Positions 1 through 7,957 of a DNA stretch of 64,000 bases are shown here, piece after piece. This DNA is from Sinomonas sp. ASV486. Lineage in GTDB: Bacteria > Actinomycetota > Actinomycetes > Actinomycetales > Micrococcaceae. A program made the translations under genes and the position numbers. The stretch is from assembly GCF_030908215.1 (NCBI RefSeq), contig NZ_JAVFJK010000004.1, forward strand, positions 220,921 to 284,920. Direction: 5' to 3'. Positions within the stretch are counted from its first letter, which is position 1; every line of letters begins with the position of its first letter. Below the pieces are notes generated by a model. That model did no database searches. It had not been told where the DNA came from and was given only the letters and a program-made list of their open reading frames with translations.

Positions 1-201
1 AAAGAACCCGGACTGGTCCTTGAGGCTCGTGATCACCACGTAGTAGATGGGCAGGATGATCACCGCGAGCCAGAACCAGCCGCCGAGGGCGCCGAGGACG
101 TTGGGCCGCTTCCGGCCGCCGCGCGCCGGGGGCGGAGCCTCCTGCGCACGACGGCGCGTGGGCGCCGCGGGGTTCACGGGGAGCTGCGTCGTGGAAGCCA
201 T
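1..201 (-). CDS. Sugar ABC transporter permease, MalG type (3' part missing)
   Basis: Only the first 67 codons lie in the window; the gene runs off the left edge. It starts with ATG at 201 on the minus strand, and this ATG overlaps the stop of the upstream permease (TGATG). The N-terminus is basic and Pro/Arg-rich. It is followed by a hydrophobic helix near residues 41-58 (FWLAVIILPIYYVV), as in the inner-membrane subunits of CUT1 sugar importers. Position after a binding protein and a first permease fits the usual order of such operons. The transported sugar cannot be told from the sequence. Confidence 0.85.
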   Translation of the reverse strand, partial: MASTTQLPVNPAAPTRRRAQEAPPPARGGRKRPNVLGALGGWFWLAVIILPIYYVVITSLKDQSGFF

Positions 202-1103
202 CAGGCACCCTCCAATTGGCTGGCCTTGCGGTTCGTGCCGCCGAGGCGCTGCAGGATGAGCGCGAGGGCGAGGCCGACGACGACGAGGATCACCCCGAGC
301 GCGCTCGCGGCGCCCATGTCGTTGGCCTTGAATCCGGTCAGGTACATGTGCAGGGGTAGGAGTCGGGTCGAGTAACCGGGCCCGCCGCCCGTGAGGACGA
401 AGATGAGGTCGAAGTACGCGAGCGATCCCACGGCCATGAGGGTCGACGACGTGATGATCGTGTACTTGAGCTGCGGGAGCGTGATCGCGAAGAACTGCTG
501 CAGGCGGCCCGCGCCGTCGATCTGCGCCGCCTCGTAGAGGGAGCCCGGGATCTGCCGCACGCCGCCTTGGTAGATGAGCGTGTGGAACGGCACGAATTGC
601 CACGCGATCACGAATACGACTACGAACAGCACGAGGTCGGAGTTGCCGAGCCAGTCCTGTGCGAGGGCCGGAAGGCCGAGGCCCGCGCCCATGCCGAAGT
701 TCGGATCGAGGAGCGCCTTGTACGCGATCGCGATCGCCGCCGAGGAGAGCAGGAGCGGGAGGAAGTACAGGACCGCGAGAACGGCCCGGTAGCGCTGACC
801 TCCGGCCGTGAAGACCCCGAGGAGGAGGCTGATCGGCGTCTGGACCACGTAGGAGAAGACCATGATCTTCGCCGTCACCCAGAGCGCGTTGGCGGTCACC
901 GGGTCGGTGAGGGTGCGCGCCCAGGAGGCAACGCCGTCGAACGTGATCTCACTCAGGCCGTCCCACTTCGTGAAGCTCAGGGCCACGACGCCGGCCAGTG
1001 GGATCACCGCGAAGACAAGGAAGAAGACGAGGGCCGGGGCGGCCAGCCACCCCGACGGGCCGCTCTCGCGGGCCCGCCGGGAGGCGGTGCTGGTGAAGGC
1101 CAT
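201..1103 (-). CDS. Sugar ABC transporter permease, MalF/UgpA type
   Basis: 300-aa inner-membrane permease of a CUT1-type carbohydrate importer. About six hydrophobic helices are visible, the first near residues 18-40. The cytoplasmic EAA loop reads EAAQIDGAGRLQQFFAITLP in the C-terminal half and is the contact site for the ATPase. The ATG at 1103 lies 2 nt after the stop of the binding-protein gene. A longer reading frame extends upstream, but that part overlaps the binding-protein gene and is not membrane-like. No ATPase gene is visible; such systems often use a shared MsiK-type ATPase encoded elsewhere (family knowledge). Confidence 0.9.
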   Translation of the reverse strand: MAFTSTASRRARESGPSGWLAAPALVFFLVFAVIPLAGVVALSFTKWDGLSEITFDGVASWARTLTDPVTANALWVTAKIMVFSYVVQTPISLLLGVFTAGGQRYRAVLAVLYFLPLLLSSAAIAIAYKALLDPNFGMGAGLGLPALAQDWLGNSDLVLFVVVFVIAWQFVPFHTLIYQGGVRQIPGSLYEAAQIDGAGRLQQFFAITLPQLKYTIITSSTLMAVGSLAYFDLIFVLTGGGPGYSTRLLPLHMYLTGFKANDMGAASALGVILVVVGLALALILQRLGGTNRKASQLEGA

Positions 1104-1105
1104 CC

Positions 1106-2425
1106 CTACTTTCCGATCGTCGCGTTCATCGTGCTGACGAACTGCTCGGGAGTGATCTTCTTGAGGAAGATCTGGTCGAGGTTGGCGAGCATCGCGTCGC
1201 CCTGGGCCGGGCTGAGGGCCTGGTCCCACGAGAGGGTGAAGCTCGGGGCGTTCTTGACCATGCCGTACACGAACGTCAGGAAGTCCTTGTCCGGGGACGC
1301 CGCCAGTTTGCCCTCAATGCCCTTGACCACGGGCACTGCGCCCGAGTCGATGAGGGTCTGGGTGTCGGCGTCGGTGAACATGCCGCTCTTGATGTAGTCG
1401 AGCGCGGCCTTCTTCTGGGCGTCGGTGCCCTTCGAGGAGACCGACCAGAAGTTGGAGGGGTTGCCCACGATGCCCGCCGGATCGCCCTTGCCGCCGGCAA
1501 CGGCCGGGAAGGTCGTCCAGCCGATCTTGCCGCCCTTGATGGCGTCGGCCGCGTTCGTCTTCATGCCCTGGTAGATCCAGCCGCCCTGCAGGATCATGGC
1601 GGCCTTGCCCGTGTAGAGGAGCGCCTGGTCCGCGTTGCTGTCCGCGGCGATGGATGAGAAGCCGTTGACGAATCCGCCCGCGTCGACGAGCTGCTGAATC
1701 TTCGTCAGGGCCTCGGCCACGGCGGGGTTGGACCACGCGCTGGGCTTGTTCGCCGCGATGTCCGCGAACGCCTGGGGGCCGCCGATGCGATCCACGAGGT
1801 ACTCGAGCCACATGAGGTCTGGCCACTTCGACTGCCCGCCGAGCGCGAAGGGGGCGATGCCGGCGGCCTTGAACTTGGGCACGAGCGCCATGAGCTCATC
1901 CCACGTGGTGGGCGGCTGCGCCCCGATCTTCGCGAAGAGGTCCTTGTTGAAGTAGAGGACCACGGGCTGGGCGTTGTTGTTCGGGATCGCGTACTGCTTC
2001 CCGTTGACCTGGCCGTTCTGGAGCACAGAGGGCAGGTAGCGGTCCTTGACGTCCGGGTTCTGGGAGAGGAAGGACGTGAGGTCCTCGACCTGGCCGGCGT
2101 CGACGTACGACTTGAGCACGCCGCCGCCCCAGCCGTAGATGAACGTGGGCCCCTGGCCAGCGCCGACGGCAGTGCGGACCTTGGTCTTATAGGCGTCGTT
2201 CGCGAAGAAGTCGAGCTTGATGGACTCGCCCGCGTGGGCCGAGTTCCACGCATCGACCGACTTCTGGAGCACCGGCTGGTTGCCTCCGGTCAGGCCCCAC
2301 ATGGTCGCCGAGTCGGCGCTGACCGCCGCTCCCCCCGGTCCCGCCGAGCCGCACGCGGCAAGAGTGAGGGCAAGTGCTCCGGCGGCGACCGCGGTGGCGG
2401 CCGTGCGCAGTTTCCGAATGTTCAT
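1106..2425 (-). CDS. Sugar ABC transporter substrate-binding lipoprotein
   Basis: 439-aa extracellular solute-binding protein (family 1 type). The ATG at 2425 gives a clean lipoprotein signal: basic MNIRKLRT, a hydrophobic stretch, then the lipobox LAAC with Cys near residue 26, followed by a Gly/Ala/Ser linker. A GTG start 13 codons earlier would put charged residues before the signal, so it was rejected. A GGAAG ribosome site precedes the ATG. The protein would capture a sugar outside the membrane and pass it to the two downstream permeases. Two CGAAA-type palindromes lie upstream and suggest control by the divergent LacI regulator. Confidence 0.9.
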   Translation of the reverse strand: MNIRKLRTAATAVAAGALALTLAACGSAGPGGAAVSADSATMWGLTGGNQPVLQKSVDAWNSAHAGESIKLDFFANDAYKTKVRTAVGAGQGPTFIYGWGGGVLKSYVDAGQVEDLTSFLSQNPDVKDRYLPSVLQNGQVNGKQYAIPNNNAQPVVLYFNKDLFAKIGAQPPTTWDELMALVPKFKAAGIAPFALGGQSKWPDLMWLEYLVDRIGGPQAFADIAANKPSAWSNPAVAEALTKIQQLVDAGGFVNGFSSIAADSNADQALLYTGKAAMILQGGWIYQGMKTNAADAIKGGKIGWTTFPAVAGGKGDPAGIVGNPSNFWSVSSKGTDAQKKAALDYIKSGMFTDADTQTLIDSGAVPVVKGIEGKLAASPDKDFLTFVYGMVKNAPSFTLSWDQALSPAQGDAMLANLDQIFLKKITPEQFVSTMNATIGK

Positions 2426-2469
2426 GGTCTTCCGTTCATCCTCTGGGGTCGTCAGTGACCGCAAGGCTT

Positions 2470-2492
2470 CGAAATGTTTCGAATAGATTTCG
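2470..2492. promoter_or_regulatory. Probable LacI-family operator (double) upstream of the sugar importer
   Basis: CGAAATGTTTCG (2470-2481) is an inverted repeat with arms CGAAA/TTTCG. A second, overlapping CGAAT..ATTTCG element ends at 2492. It lies 45 bp upstream of the binding-protein start. A related palindrome, CGAAATAATTTCG, sits before the divergent regulator gene. Shared arms at both promoters suggest one repressor controls both; this is inference from the sequence. Confidence 0.6.
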
Positions 2493-2652
2493 GCTTGCAG
2501 TGCAACCGTAATGGGTGACTCAGATCACGGTCAACGGGTTTCAGGGAAAAAGTTCAAGACATTGACGAATGATCCATCCCGCTTTCGCTGCGATGGTGAG
2601 GAGCCGCCGAAGAGTTGACTCGACACGGCTCCACGGCCAGACTGAAACGGCA

Positions 2653-2665
2653 CGAAATAATTTCG
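2653..2665. promoter_or_regulatory. Probable autoregulatory operator of the LacI gene
   Basis: CGAAATAATTTCG is a perfect inverted repeat with 6-bp arms and one central base. It ends 15 bp before the ATG of the LacI-family gene. Its arms match those of the site at 2470-2481 upstream of the importer genes. Confidence 0.6.
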
Positions 2666-2680
2666 AAAGTTCGGACGGCC

Positions 2681-3715
2681 ATGACCCTCACCACGACCGG
2701 CGGGAAGACCACTCTGGCCGCCATCGCGCGCCTCACCGGCGTCTCCGCGCCCACCGTGTCGAAGGTGGTCAACGGGCGCGAGGACGTCGCGCCCCAGACG
2801 CGGGCCAAGGTGCTGGCCGCGCTCGAGGACGCGGGCTACCAGTCCCCCGGCCAGCGCCGCACGGCGGCCGGCCCCTCCGTCGTCGAGGTCGCGTTTGACT
2901 CGGTCAACTCGAACTACTCCCTGACCGTGCTCAACGGCATCCTCGACTACGCGGCCGAGGCCGGCGTCGAGGTCATGCTCAGCGCGACCCAGCATGCCCC
3001 GGCCGGGGGGCACGATCTGTCCCGGAGGGCGCAGCGCATGGTCGACGAGGGGCGTGCGGGGCTGATCGTCGTGACCTCGGCCTTCGCCGAGGCGCAGCTC
3101 ATGGCGTTCCGGCGGCGCCAGATCCCCGTCGTCGTGATCGACCCGCTCAACCCGCCGCCCGGGGACGTCGTGAGCGTCGGGGCGACCAACTGGGCTGGCG
3201 GCCGGGCCGCGGCCGAGCACCTCCTGGACCTCGGCCACCGGCGCATCGCCTACCTCGGCGGACCGAAGTCCGCCGAGTGCAACCAGGCGCGCCTCCATGG
3301 CTACATGTCTGCCCTCATGTCGCGCGGCATCGGGTTTGGGCCGGAGCTCGTGATCCACGGGAACTTCCGCGCGGAGTACGGCGTCGAGGGCCTCTCGGCG
3401 CTCCTGACGATGCCCGAGCCGCCCACAGCGATCTTCGCGGGCAACGACGCGATCGCCGTCGGCGTGCTGAGGGAAGCCAGACGGCGAGGGATCCGGGTGC
3501 CGGAGGACCTGAGCCTCGTCGGCTTCGACGGCACGACGCTCGCCGAAGACTCCGTTCCCGCCCTGACCTCCGTGGCACAGCCCCTGCACGACATGGGCAG
3601 GGCCGCGCTCCGGACCGTCCTGCGGCAGGCGCGCGGCGAGCAGCTCGACTCGCACCGCGTTGAGCTAGCGACCCAGCTCGTGATCCGCGAGTCAACGGCG
3701 CCCCCCGCTCGCTGA
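2681..3715 (+). CDS. LacI-family transcriptional regulator
   Basis: 344-aa repressor with the typical LacI layout. The N-terminal helix-turn-helix reads TLAAIARLTGVSAPTVSKVV (residues 11-30) and is followed by the hinge. A periplasmic-binding-protein-like sensor domain follows, with FAGNDAIAVGVLREARRRG and VPEDLSLVGFDG near the C-terminus. The ATG at 2681 places the HTH at the usual distance from the N-terminus; an in-frame start at 2615 would add an atypical 22 residues. It is divergent from the sugar importer, and palindromes occur at both promoters, so it probably represses the importer and itself. The inducer is unknown. Confidence 0.88.
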   Translation: MTLTTTGGKTTLAAIARLTGVSAPTVSKVVNGREDVAPQTRAKVLAALEDAGYQSPGQRRTAAGPSVVEVAFDSVNSNYSLTVLNGILDYAAEAGVEVMLSATQHAPAGGHDLSRRAQRMVDEGRAGLIVVTSAFAEAQLMAFRRRQIPVVVIDPLNPPPGDVVSVGATNWAGGRAAAEHLLDLGHRRIAYLGGPKSAECNQARLHGYMSALMSRGIGFGPELVIHGNFRAEYGVEGLSALLTMPEPPTAIFAGNDAIAVGVLREARRRGIRVPEDLSLVGFDGTTLAEDSVPALTSVAQPLHDMGRAALRTVLRQARGEQLDSHRVELATQLVIRESTAPPAR

Positions 3716-3788
3716 CGCTCGGGAACGCCTGGCCTGCCCATCGCACAGCCCACCACAGCCGCACCACAGCTTCGCCCTACAACGCCCA

Positions 3789-3807
3789 TAGGGTGCGTCC
3801 CTAGCGT
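3789..3807 (+). promoter_or_regulatory. Promoter region with palindrome before the MacB-like operon
   Basis: TAGGG-TGCGT-CCCTA (3789-3803) is an inverted repeat that overlaps a TAGCGT -10-like box at 3802-3807, about 44 bp before the ATG at 3852. A repressor bound here would block the promoter. The regulator is not identified. Confidence 0.35.
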
Positions 3808-3851
3808 CGGAGGCAGGCGCGGCGAAGGCCCGCGCAGCGAAGGGACACCCC

Positions 3852-5387
3852 ATGTTTGCTCGGTACCTGCGGCGAGAGCTGTCAGGGCGGCGGAAGCAGA
3901 CCGCCATCATCGCCATTGCCCTGGCTCTGGCCATCGCCCTCGTCATCGTCGTCAATGCCCTGTCCGCCGGGGTGCGGGACGCGCAGAAGGCGGCGCTCGC
4001 CACCGTGTACGGCGTCGGCACCGACATCACGGTGACCAAGGCGCCCGCGGCGCCGACGGCCGGCGCGCAGCCGGGCCAGCGGTTCGACGTCAACGGCCAG
4101 TCGGGCACCGGCTCCTCGACCTCCGTGAGCCAGTCCAGGCTCATCTCGGGCCGTGGCGCGTCGACCTTCGCAGGGACGTCGGCCGATACGGTCAAGGCGA
4201 CCACGGGAGTCCAGTCGGCCTCGGCGGCGCTGTCCCTCATGAACATCACGCTCAACGGGCAGCTGACCCAGACCGGCACCGGTTCGGGCAGCGCGCCGAC
4301 CGCCGCCCCCACCGCCCCGGCCCCATCCGGCGAGGGCCAGACGGCAACCGGGCAGGGCCAGCGCGGCCCCGGCGGCTCCTTCGGCGTCAACTCGTTCAGC
4401 GTCCTGGGCATCGACGGCAGCGCCTCCACCGTCGGCCCCCTCGCGTCGGCCTCCGTGTCACAGGGCCGCGCTCTCGGCACGCAGGACGTCGGCCAGCACA
4501 ACGCCGTCGTGGATTCCTCCTACGCGACGACGGCGAGCCTCACGCTCGGCGGGACCGTGAACGTGGGCGGCACGGACTTCACGATCGTGGGGATTGTCTC
4601 CGCGACAGGGTCCGAGTCCGAGACGGCGGCGAACGTCTACGTCCCGCTCGACGTCGCGCAGACCCTCTCGTCACAGGCCGGGGTCGTGAGCTCCGTCTAC
4701 GTCAAGGCGTCCTCGTCGGATCAGCTCGCCGCGGTCAAGGCCGCGCTCCAGAAGGCCCTCCCGGACGAGACCGTCAACACGCAGGATGACCTCGCCGCCA
4801 ACGTCTCGGGCTCGCTCGCGAACGCGTCGAGCCTCGTCTCGGGCCTGGGCCTGTGGCTTTCGGTCGCGGTCCTCGTCGCGGCCTTCCTCCTCGCGGCGCT
4901 CCTGACGCTCTCCGGGGTGTCGCGGCGCACGCGGGAGTTCGGCACGCTCAAGGCCATCGGCTGGCGCAACTCGGCCATCGTGCGGCAGGTCGCCGGCGAG
5001 TCGCTCGTGCAGTCGGGCATCGGCGCCGTGGGTGGGATCGCCGTCGGGCTCATCGCAGTAGTGCTGCTGAACATCTTCGCCCCGACCCTCAGCGCCTCCG
5101 CAGGCGTGGGCCGCGGCTTCGGCGGCCAAGGCGGTGCGGGACAGGCGGCCGGCCAGGCGGCGCGGCAGGCAGCGGGCCAGGCTGCGCAGTCCGGCGGGCC
5201 GGGACAGGGGCCAGGCGGCTTCGGCGGCGGGAGCGCCGCCCAGGTCGTGCTCGGCGCTCCGATCACGCCCGCGATCGTGCTCATCGCCGTGGGCATCGCC
5301 ATCGCGGGCGGGCTTATCGCCGGAATTGTCGGCGGGTGGCGGGCCGCGCGGCTCCAGCCGGCCGAGGCGCTGCGGAGCGTGGCGTAA
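3852..5387 (+). CDS. ABC transporter permease, MacB/FtsX type
   Basis: 511-aa inner-membrane protein. A first helix (about residues 17-41) is followed by a large extracytoplasmic domain to about residue 325. Three further helices follow, near 326-352, 385-408 and 473-497; this is the MacB/FtsX layout. The stretch after the third helix (about residues 415-460) is an unusual Gly/Gln/Ala-rich low-complexity segment with repeated QAAGQAA and GGQGG units. A second low-complexity Thr/Pro/Gly stretch lies in the extracytoplasmic domain (about 140-180). The stop overlaps the ATPase start (TAATG), so the two are co-translated. Function is probably export or envelope signalling; the substrate is unknown. 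Confidence 0.85.
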   Translation: MFARYLRRELSGRRKQTAIIAIALALAIALVIVVNALSAGVRDAQKAALATVYGVGTDITVTKAPAAPTAGAQPGQRFDVNGQSGTGSSTSVSQSRLISGRGASTFAGTSADTVKATTGVQSASAALSLMNITLNGQLTQTGTGSGSAPTAAPTAPAPSGEGQTATGQGQRGPGGSFGVNSFSVLGIDGSASTVGPLASASVSQGRALGTQDVGQHNAVVDSSYATTASLTLGGTVNVGGTDFTIVGIVSATGSESETAANVYVPLDVAQTLSSQAGVVSSVYVKASSSDQLAAVKAALQKALPDETVNTQDDLAANVSGSLANASSLVSGLGLWLSVAVLVAAFLLAALLTLSGVSRRTREFGTLKAIGWRNSAIVRQVAGESLVQSGIGAVGGIAVGLIAVVLLNIFAPTLSASAGVGRGFGGQGGAGQAAGQAARQAAGQAAQSGGPGQGPGGFGGGSAAQVVLGAPITPAIVLIAVGIAIAGGLIAGIVGGWRAARLQPAEALRSVA

Positions 5388-6190
5388 TGAGCGTCCAGGA
5401 CGAGAAACGACTCGAGAAGGAAGCACCAGCGATGCAGAGCACGACGACGCCGGATGAGGCCCAGCGGCCCGTGGCGCCAGCACTGACGGCAGAAACAGCC
5501 CCTGCTACAGCCCCAGGAGCGATGTTCCAGCTCGTGGGCGTCAGCAAGACGTACCGCCAGTCCCGGGGCGAAGTCCACGCGCTCGACGGCGTCGATCTCA
5601 CCATCCCGACCGGGCAGCTTGTGGCCATCCAGGGTCCCACGGGCGGTGGGAAGTCCACTCTCCTCCAGATGCTCGGGGCCCTCGACCGCCCGACGTCCGG
5701 CACCGTGACGCTCGCCGGGCACGAGATCTCGAAGCTGCGCGACCGCGAACTCGCGGACATCCGCGCGCACGAGGTGGGCTTCGTATTCCAGTCGTTCAAC
5801 CTCATCCCCACGCTCACGGCTCAGGAGAACGTGGAGATGGGCCTCGCGCCGCTGGGCCTCCCGGCACAGGAGCGCGCCGAGCGGGCCACCCAGTCGCTCG
5901 CGTCGGTCGGGCTCGGCGACCGCGCGTCGCACCGTCCCGGAGAGCTCTCCGGCGGCCAGCAGCAGCGCGTCGCGATCGCCCGGGCCCTCGCGAAGAGGCC
6001 CAAGGTGCTGCTCGCCGACGAGCCCACGGGCAACCTCGACGAAGGCACGCGGGACGAGATCATGGACCTCTTCGAGACGCTCTGGCGTCAGGGCCTCACG
6101 ATTGTCCTCGTGACCCATGACTCCGCGGTGGCCCGCCGCGCCCAGCGACGCCTGCGCATCGCGGGCGGCAAGCTCGCCGAGAGCAAGTAG
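5387..6190 (+). CDS. ABC transporter ATP-binding protein, LolD/MacB type
   Basis: 267-aa ATPase partner of the preceding permease. It has a Walker A motif ([11 protein letters not shown]), Q-loop [19 protein letters not shown], signature LSGGQQQR and Walker [13 protein letters not shown]. The 'FQSFNL' and 'DEPTGNLD' forms are typical of LolD/MacB/FtsE-like ATPases. The ATG at 5387 overlaps the permease stop. This leaves about 45 extra residues before the ATPase core, so an in-frame ATG 15 codons further down is an alternative start. The longer frame that begins at 4853 overlaps the permease and is not coding. Confidence 0.88.
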   Translation: MSVQDEKRLEKEAPAMQSTTTPDEAQRPVAPALTAETAPATAPGAMFQLVGVSKTYRQSRGEVHALDGVDLTIPTGQLVAIQGPTGGGKSTLLQMLGALDRPTSGTVTLAGHEISKLRDRELADIRAHEVGFVFQSFNLIPTLTAQENVEMGLAPLGLPAQERAERATQSLASVGLGDRASHRPGELSGGQQQRVAIARALAKRPKVLLADEPTGNLDEGTRDEIMDLFETLWRQGLTIVLVTHDSAVARRAQRRLRIAGGKLAESK

Positions 6191-6199
6191 CCCGGGCTT

Positions 6200-6245
6200 C
6201 GCAGTCTCGCGGGTCGGGGCCGCGCAGTCTCACGGGTCCGGGCCG
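6200..6245. repeat. Direct repeat of about 22 bp
   Basis: Two copies of CGCAGTCTC(G/A)CGGGTC followed by GGGGCCG or CGGGCCG lie head to tail between the ATPase and the Rieske gene. No function is evident. Confidence 0.6.
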
Positions 6246-6281
6246 CCAATCTCCTTCGCGAACCTGCACGACGCCTCTCGG

Positions 6282-6287
6282 TAGAGT
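6282..6287 (+). promoter_or_regulatory. -10 box TAGAGT, leaderless start of the Rieske gene
   Basis: TAGAGT lies 7 nt before the ATG at 6295, the spacing expected if transcription starts at or next to the start codon. No proper ribosome site precedes the ATG: GGAG is present but only 3 nt away. Confidence 0.45.
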
Positions 6288-6294
6288 GGAGCCC

Positions 6295-6651
6295 ATGAGC
6301 GAAGGAATCGTGGTCGGCAGCACAGGCGAGATCGAGGAGGGCACCGCGAAGGTCGTCGAACCGGAGGAGTCTGGCTTCGCCGAGGCCATCGCCGTCTTCC
6401 ACGCCGAGACGGGCTGCTTCTTCGCGCTCAACGACACGTGCACGCACGAGGAAGCATCGCTCGCCGAGGGCTGGATCGAGGGCGAGGAGGTCGAGTGCCC
6501 TCTGCACTCCTCGAGCTTCAGCCTCCGCACCGGCAAGGTCACGTGCCTGCCGGCCACCGTGGATGCTCGTACCCACCGGGTCGAGGTCCGCGACGGCCAG
6601 ATCTTCCTGTACCCGGGCGCGGACGCCGACCCGGAGGCCTGCGCGCAGTGA
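6295..6651 (+). CDS. Rieske [2Fe-2S] ferredoxin of a non-heme oxygenase system
   Basis: 118-aa soluble Rieske protein. The cluster ligands are visible as CTH (in DTCTHEEASLAEG) and CPLH (in EVECPLHSSSF), with the usual spacing of about 20 residues. The small size and lack of other domains match ferredoxin components of aromatic-ring dioxygenases and NirD-like proteins. It is followed 10 nt later by an FAD-dependent ferredoxin reductase, so the two form an electron-transfer pair. No terminal oxygenase gene is adjacent, so the partner must be elsewhere. A GTG three codons earlier is an alternative start. Confidence 0.85.
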   Translation: MSEGIVVGSTGEIEEGTAKVVEPEESGFAEAIAVFHAETGCFFALNDTCTHEEASLAEGWIEGEEVECPLHSSSFSLRTGKVTCLPATVDARTHRVEVRDGQIFLYPGADADPEACAQ

Positions 6652-6661
6652 CGGCGCCGCT

Positions 6662-7933
6662 GTGAGCGCTCCGCCTGCCCTCCCCCACAGCATCGTCATC
6701 CTGGGCGGCGGCGTCGCAGGCTTCAGCGCCGCGCAGGAGTTGCGCGCCCGCGGCTACGGCGGCGTCCTCACCATCCTCTCCCCCGAGGGCCTGCCCTACG
6801 ACCGACCGCCCCTGAGCAAGGGCTACCTCCTGGGCACCGAGGACTCTGCGAAGATCCTCTTCGCGCCGGCGCGCTGGTACGGCGAGCACGACGTCGCGGT
6901 GGTTGCCTCGCGTGCAACCGCCCTGAACGCGTCCGGCGGGAACCCGTCGGTGACGCTCGACGACGGGCGGGTCCTCGCCGCCGACCGCATCCTTCTCGCG
7001 ACGGGCGGCCTCCCGCGGCGCCTCGCAATCCCCGGCGGTGAGCACGCGCTAACCCTCCGGTCCCGCGCCGACGCCGATGCCCTGCGCCGCGTGCTCGTCC
7101 CGGGCGCGCGGATCGTGATCGTGGGCGCGGGGCTCATCGGCGCCGAGGTGGCCTCCGCCGCCGCGTCGCTGGGCGGCAACGTGACTCTCATCGACCCGAT
7201 CGACCTCCCCCTCGGCCCCGCGATGGGCGAGCACCTCGCGCGCAGACTGCACGCGATGCACGCAGAGCACGGCGTCCGCACGGTCACCGGCCTGCCGGCG
7301 GCGATCGAGGACGGGACGCACGACGCCGCCCCGCACCTCGTGCGGCTCGCCGATGGCCGCTCCGTTCCCGCCGACATCGTCGTGGCCGGCATCGGGATCA
7401 CCCCGGACACCGACGTCGCCGAGGCCGCAGGCCTCGACGTGGACGACGGGATCCTCGTCGGCTCCGACGGCTCCACATCCCACCCGGCGATCTTCGCCGC
7501 CGGCGACGCGACCCGCACCCGGCAACCGGACGACGTCGTGCGCGGGGGCGCAGCGCGGCGAGCAGAGCACTGGGAAGCCGCCGTGCGTTCGGGCCAGGCC
7601 GCGGCGGCGGGCCTGCTCGGCCAGGCGCCGGCGGAGTTCGGAGCGCCGTGGTTCTGGTCGGACCGCTACGGCGTGCACGCTGAGGCGGTCGGCACGATGG
7701 ATGCACGTCAGGAGCCGGGCGCGCGCGTCGTCCTCCGCACGGAGGACGGGACGGTCACGGGGGTCCCTGCAGCAGCCTTCCTCCTCGCCGAGGACGGTCG
7801 CCTGCTCGGGTGCGCGGCCGTTGACCAGCCGCTCGTCGTCCGGGCCGCGCGCCGCATCATCGACCGGGGGATCATCCCGGACCCCGAGCGCCTCGCCGAC
7901 CCGACGGTCGATCCGCGGAAGCTCGCGCGCTGA
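6662..7933 (+). CDS. FAD-dependent ferredoxin reductase
   Basis: 423-aa pyridine-nucleotide-disulfide-type flavoprotein. The N-terminal FAD site is SIVILGGGVAGFSAAQEL. LLATGGLPRRL is the ATG-like motif, and a second nucleotide site VIVGAGLIGAEVASAAASLG binds NAD(P)H. A C-terminal FAD contact (HPAIFAAGDATR) and the reductase C-terminal domain follow. It would pass electrons from NAD(P)H to the Rieske ferredoxin encoded just upstream. The GTG at 6662 is chosen because the FAD motif then begins near residue 10; the frame upstream of it overlaps the ferredoxin gene. Confidence 0.87.
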   Translation: MSAPPALPHSIVILGGGVAGFSAAQELRARGYGGVLTILSPEGLPYDRPPLSKGYLLGTEDSAKILFAPARWYGEHDVAVVASRATALNASGGNPSVTLDDGRVLAADRILLATGGLPRRLAIPGGEHALTLRSRADADALRRVLVPGARIVIVGAGLIGAEVASAAASLGGNVTLIDPIDLPLGPAMGEHLARRLHAMHAEHGVRTVTGLPAAIEDGTHDAAPHLVRLADGRSVPADIVVAGIGITPDTDVAEAAGLDVDDGILVGSDGSTSHPAIFAAGDATRTRQPDDVVRGGAARRAEHWEAAVRSGQAAAAGLLGQAPAEFGAPWFWSDRYGVHAEAVGTMDARQEPGARVVLRTEDGTVTGVPAAAFLLAEDGRLLGCAAVDQPLVVRAARRIIDRGIIPDPERLADPTVDPRKLAR

Positions 7934-7942
7934 ACCTTTATC

Positions 7943-7957
7943 TTCTGTAGAGCAGAA
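7943..7957. promoter_or_regulatory. Copy of the IclR operator-like palindrome, at the 3' end of the regulator gene
   Basis: TTCTG-TAGAG-CAGAA matches the arms and spacing of the site over the iclR start codon (TTCTG-N5-CAGAA). It sits in the 24-bp gap between two convergent genes, directly after the regulator stop. It may be a second binding site or chance; it is too short and GC-poor for a convincing terminator. Confidence 0.4.

Noticed and set aside
4671-6118. Long minus-strand open frames opposite the MacB-like operon
   Set aside because: They mirror the strong codon bias of the plus-strand genes; the translations are Arg/Ala/Pro-rich without motifs.
7943-7957. Terminator between the FAD reductase and iclR genes
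   Set aside because: The stem is only 5 bp and AT-containing; its match to the site over the iclR start makes a binding site more likely.
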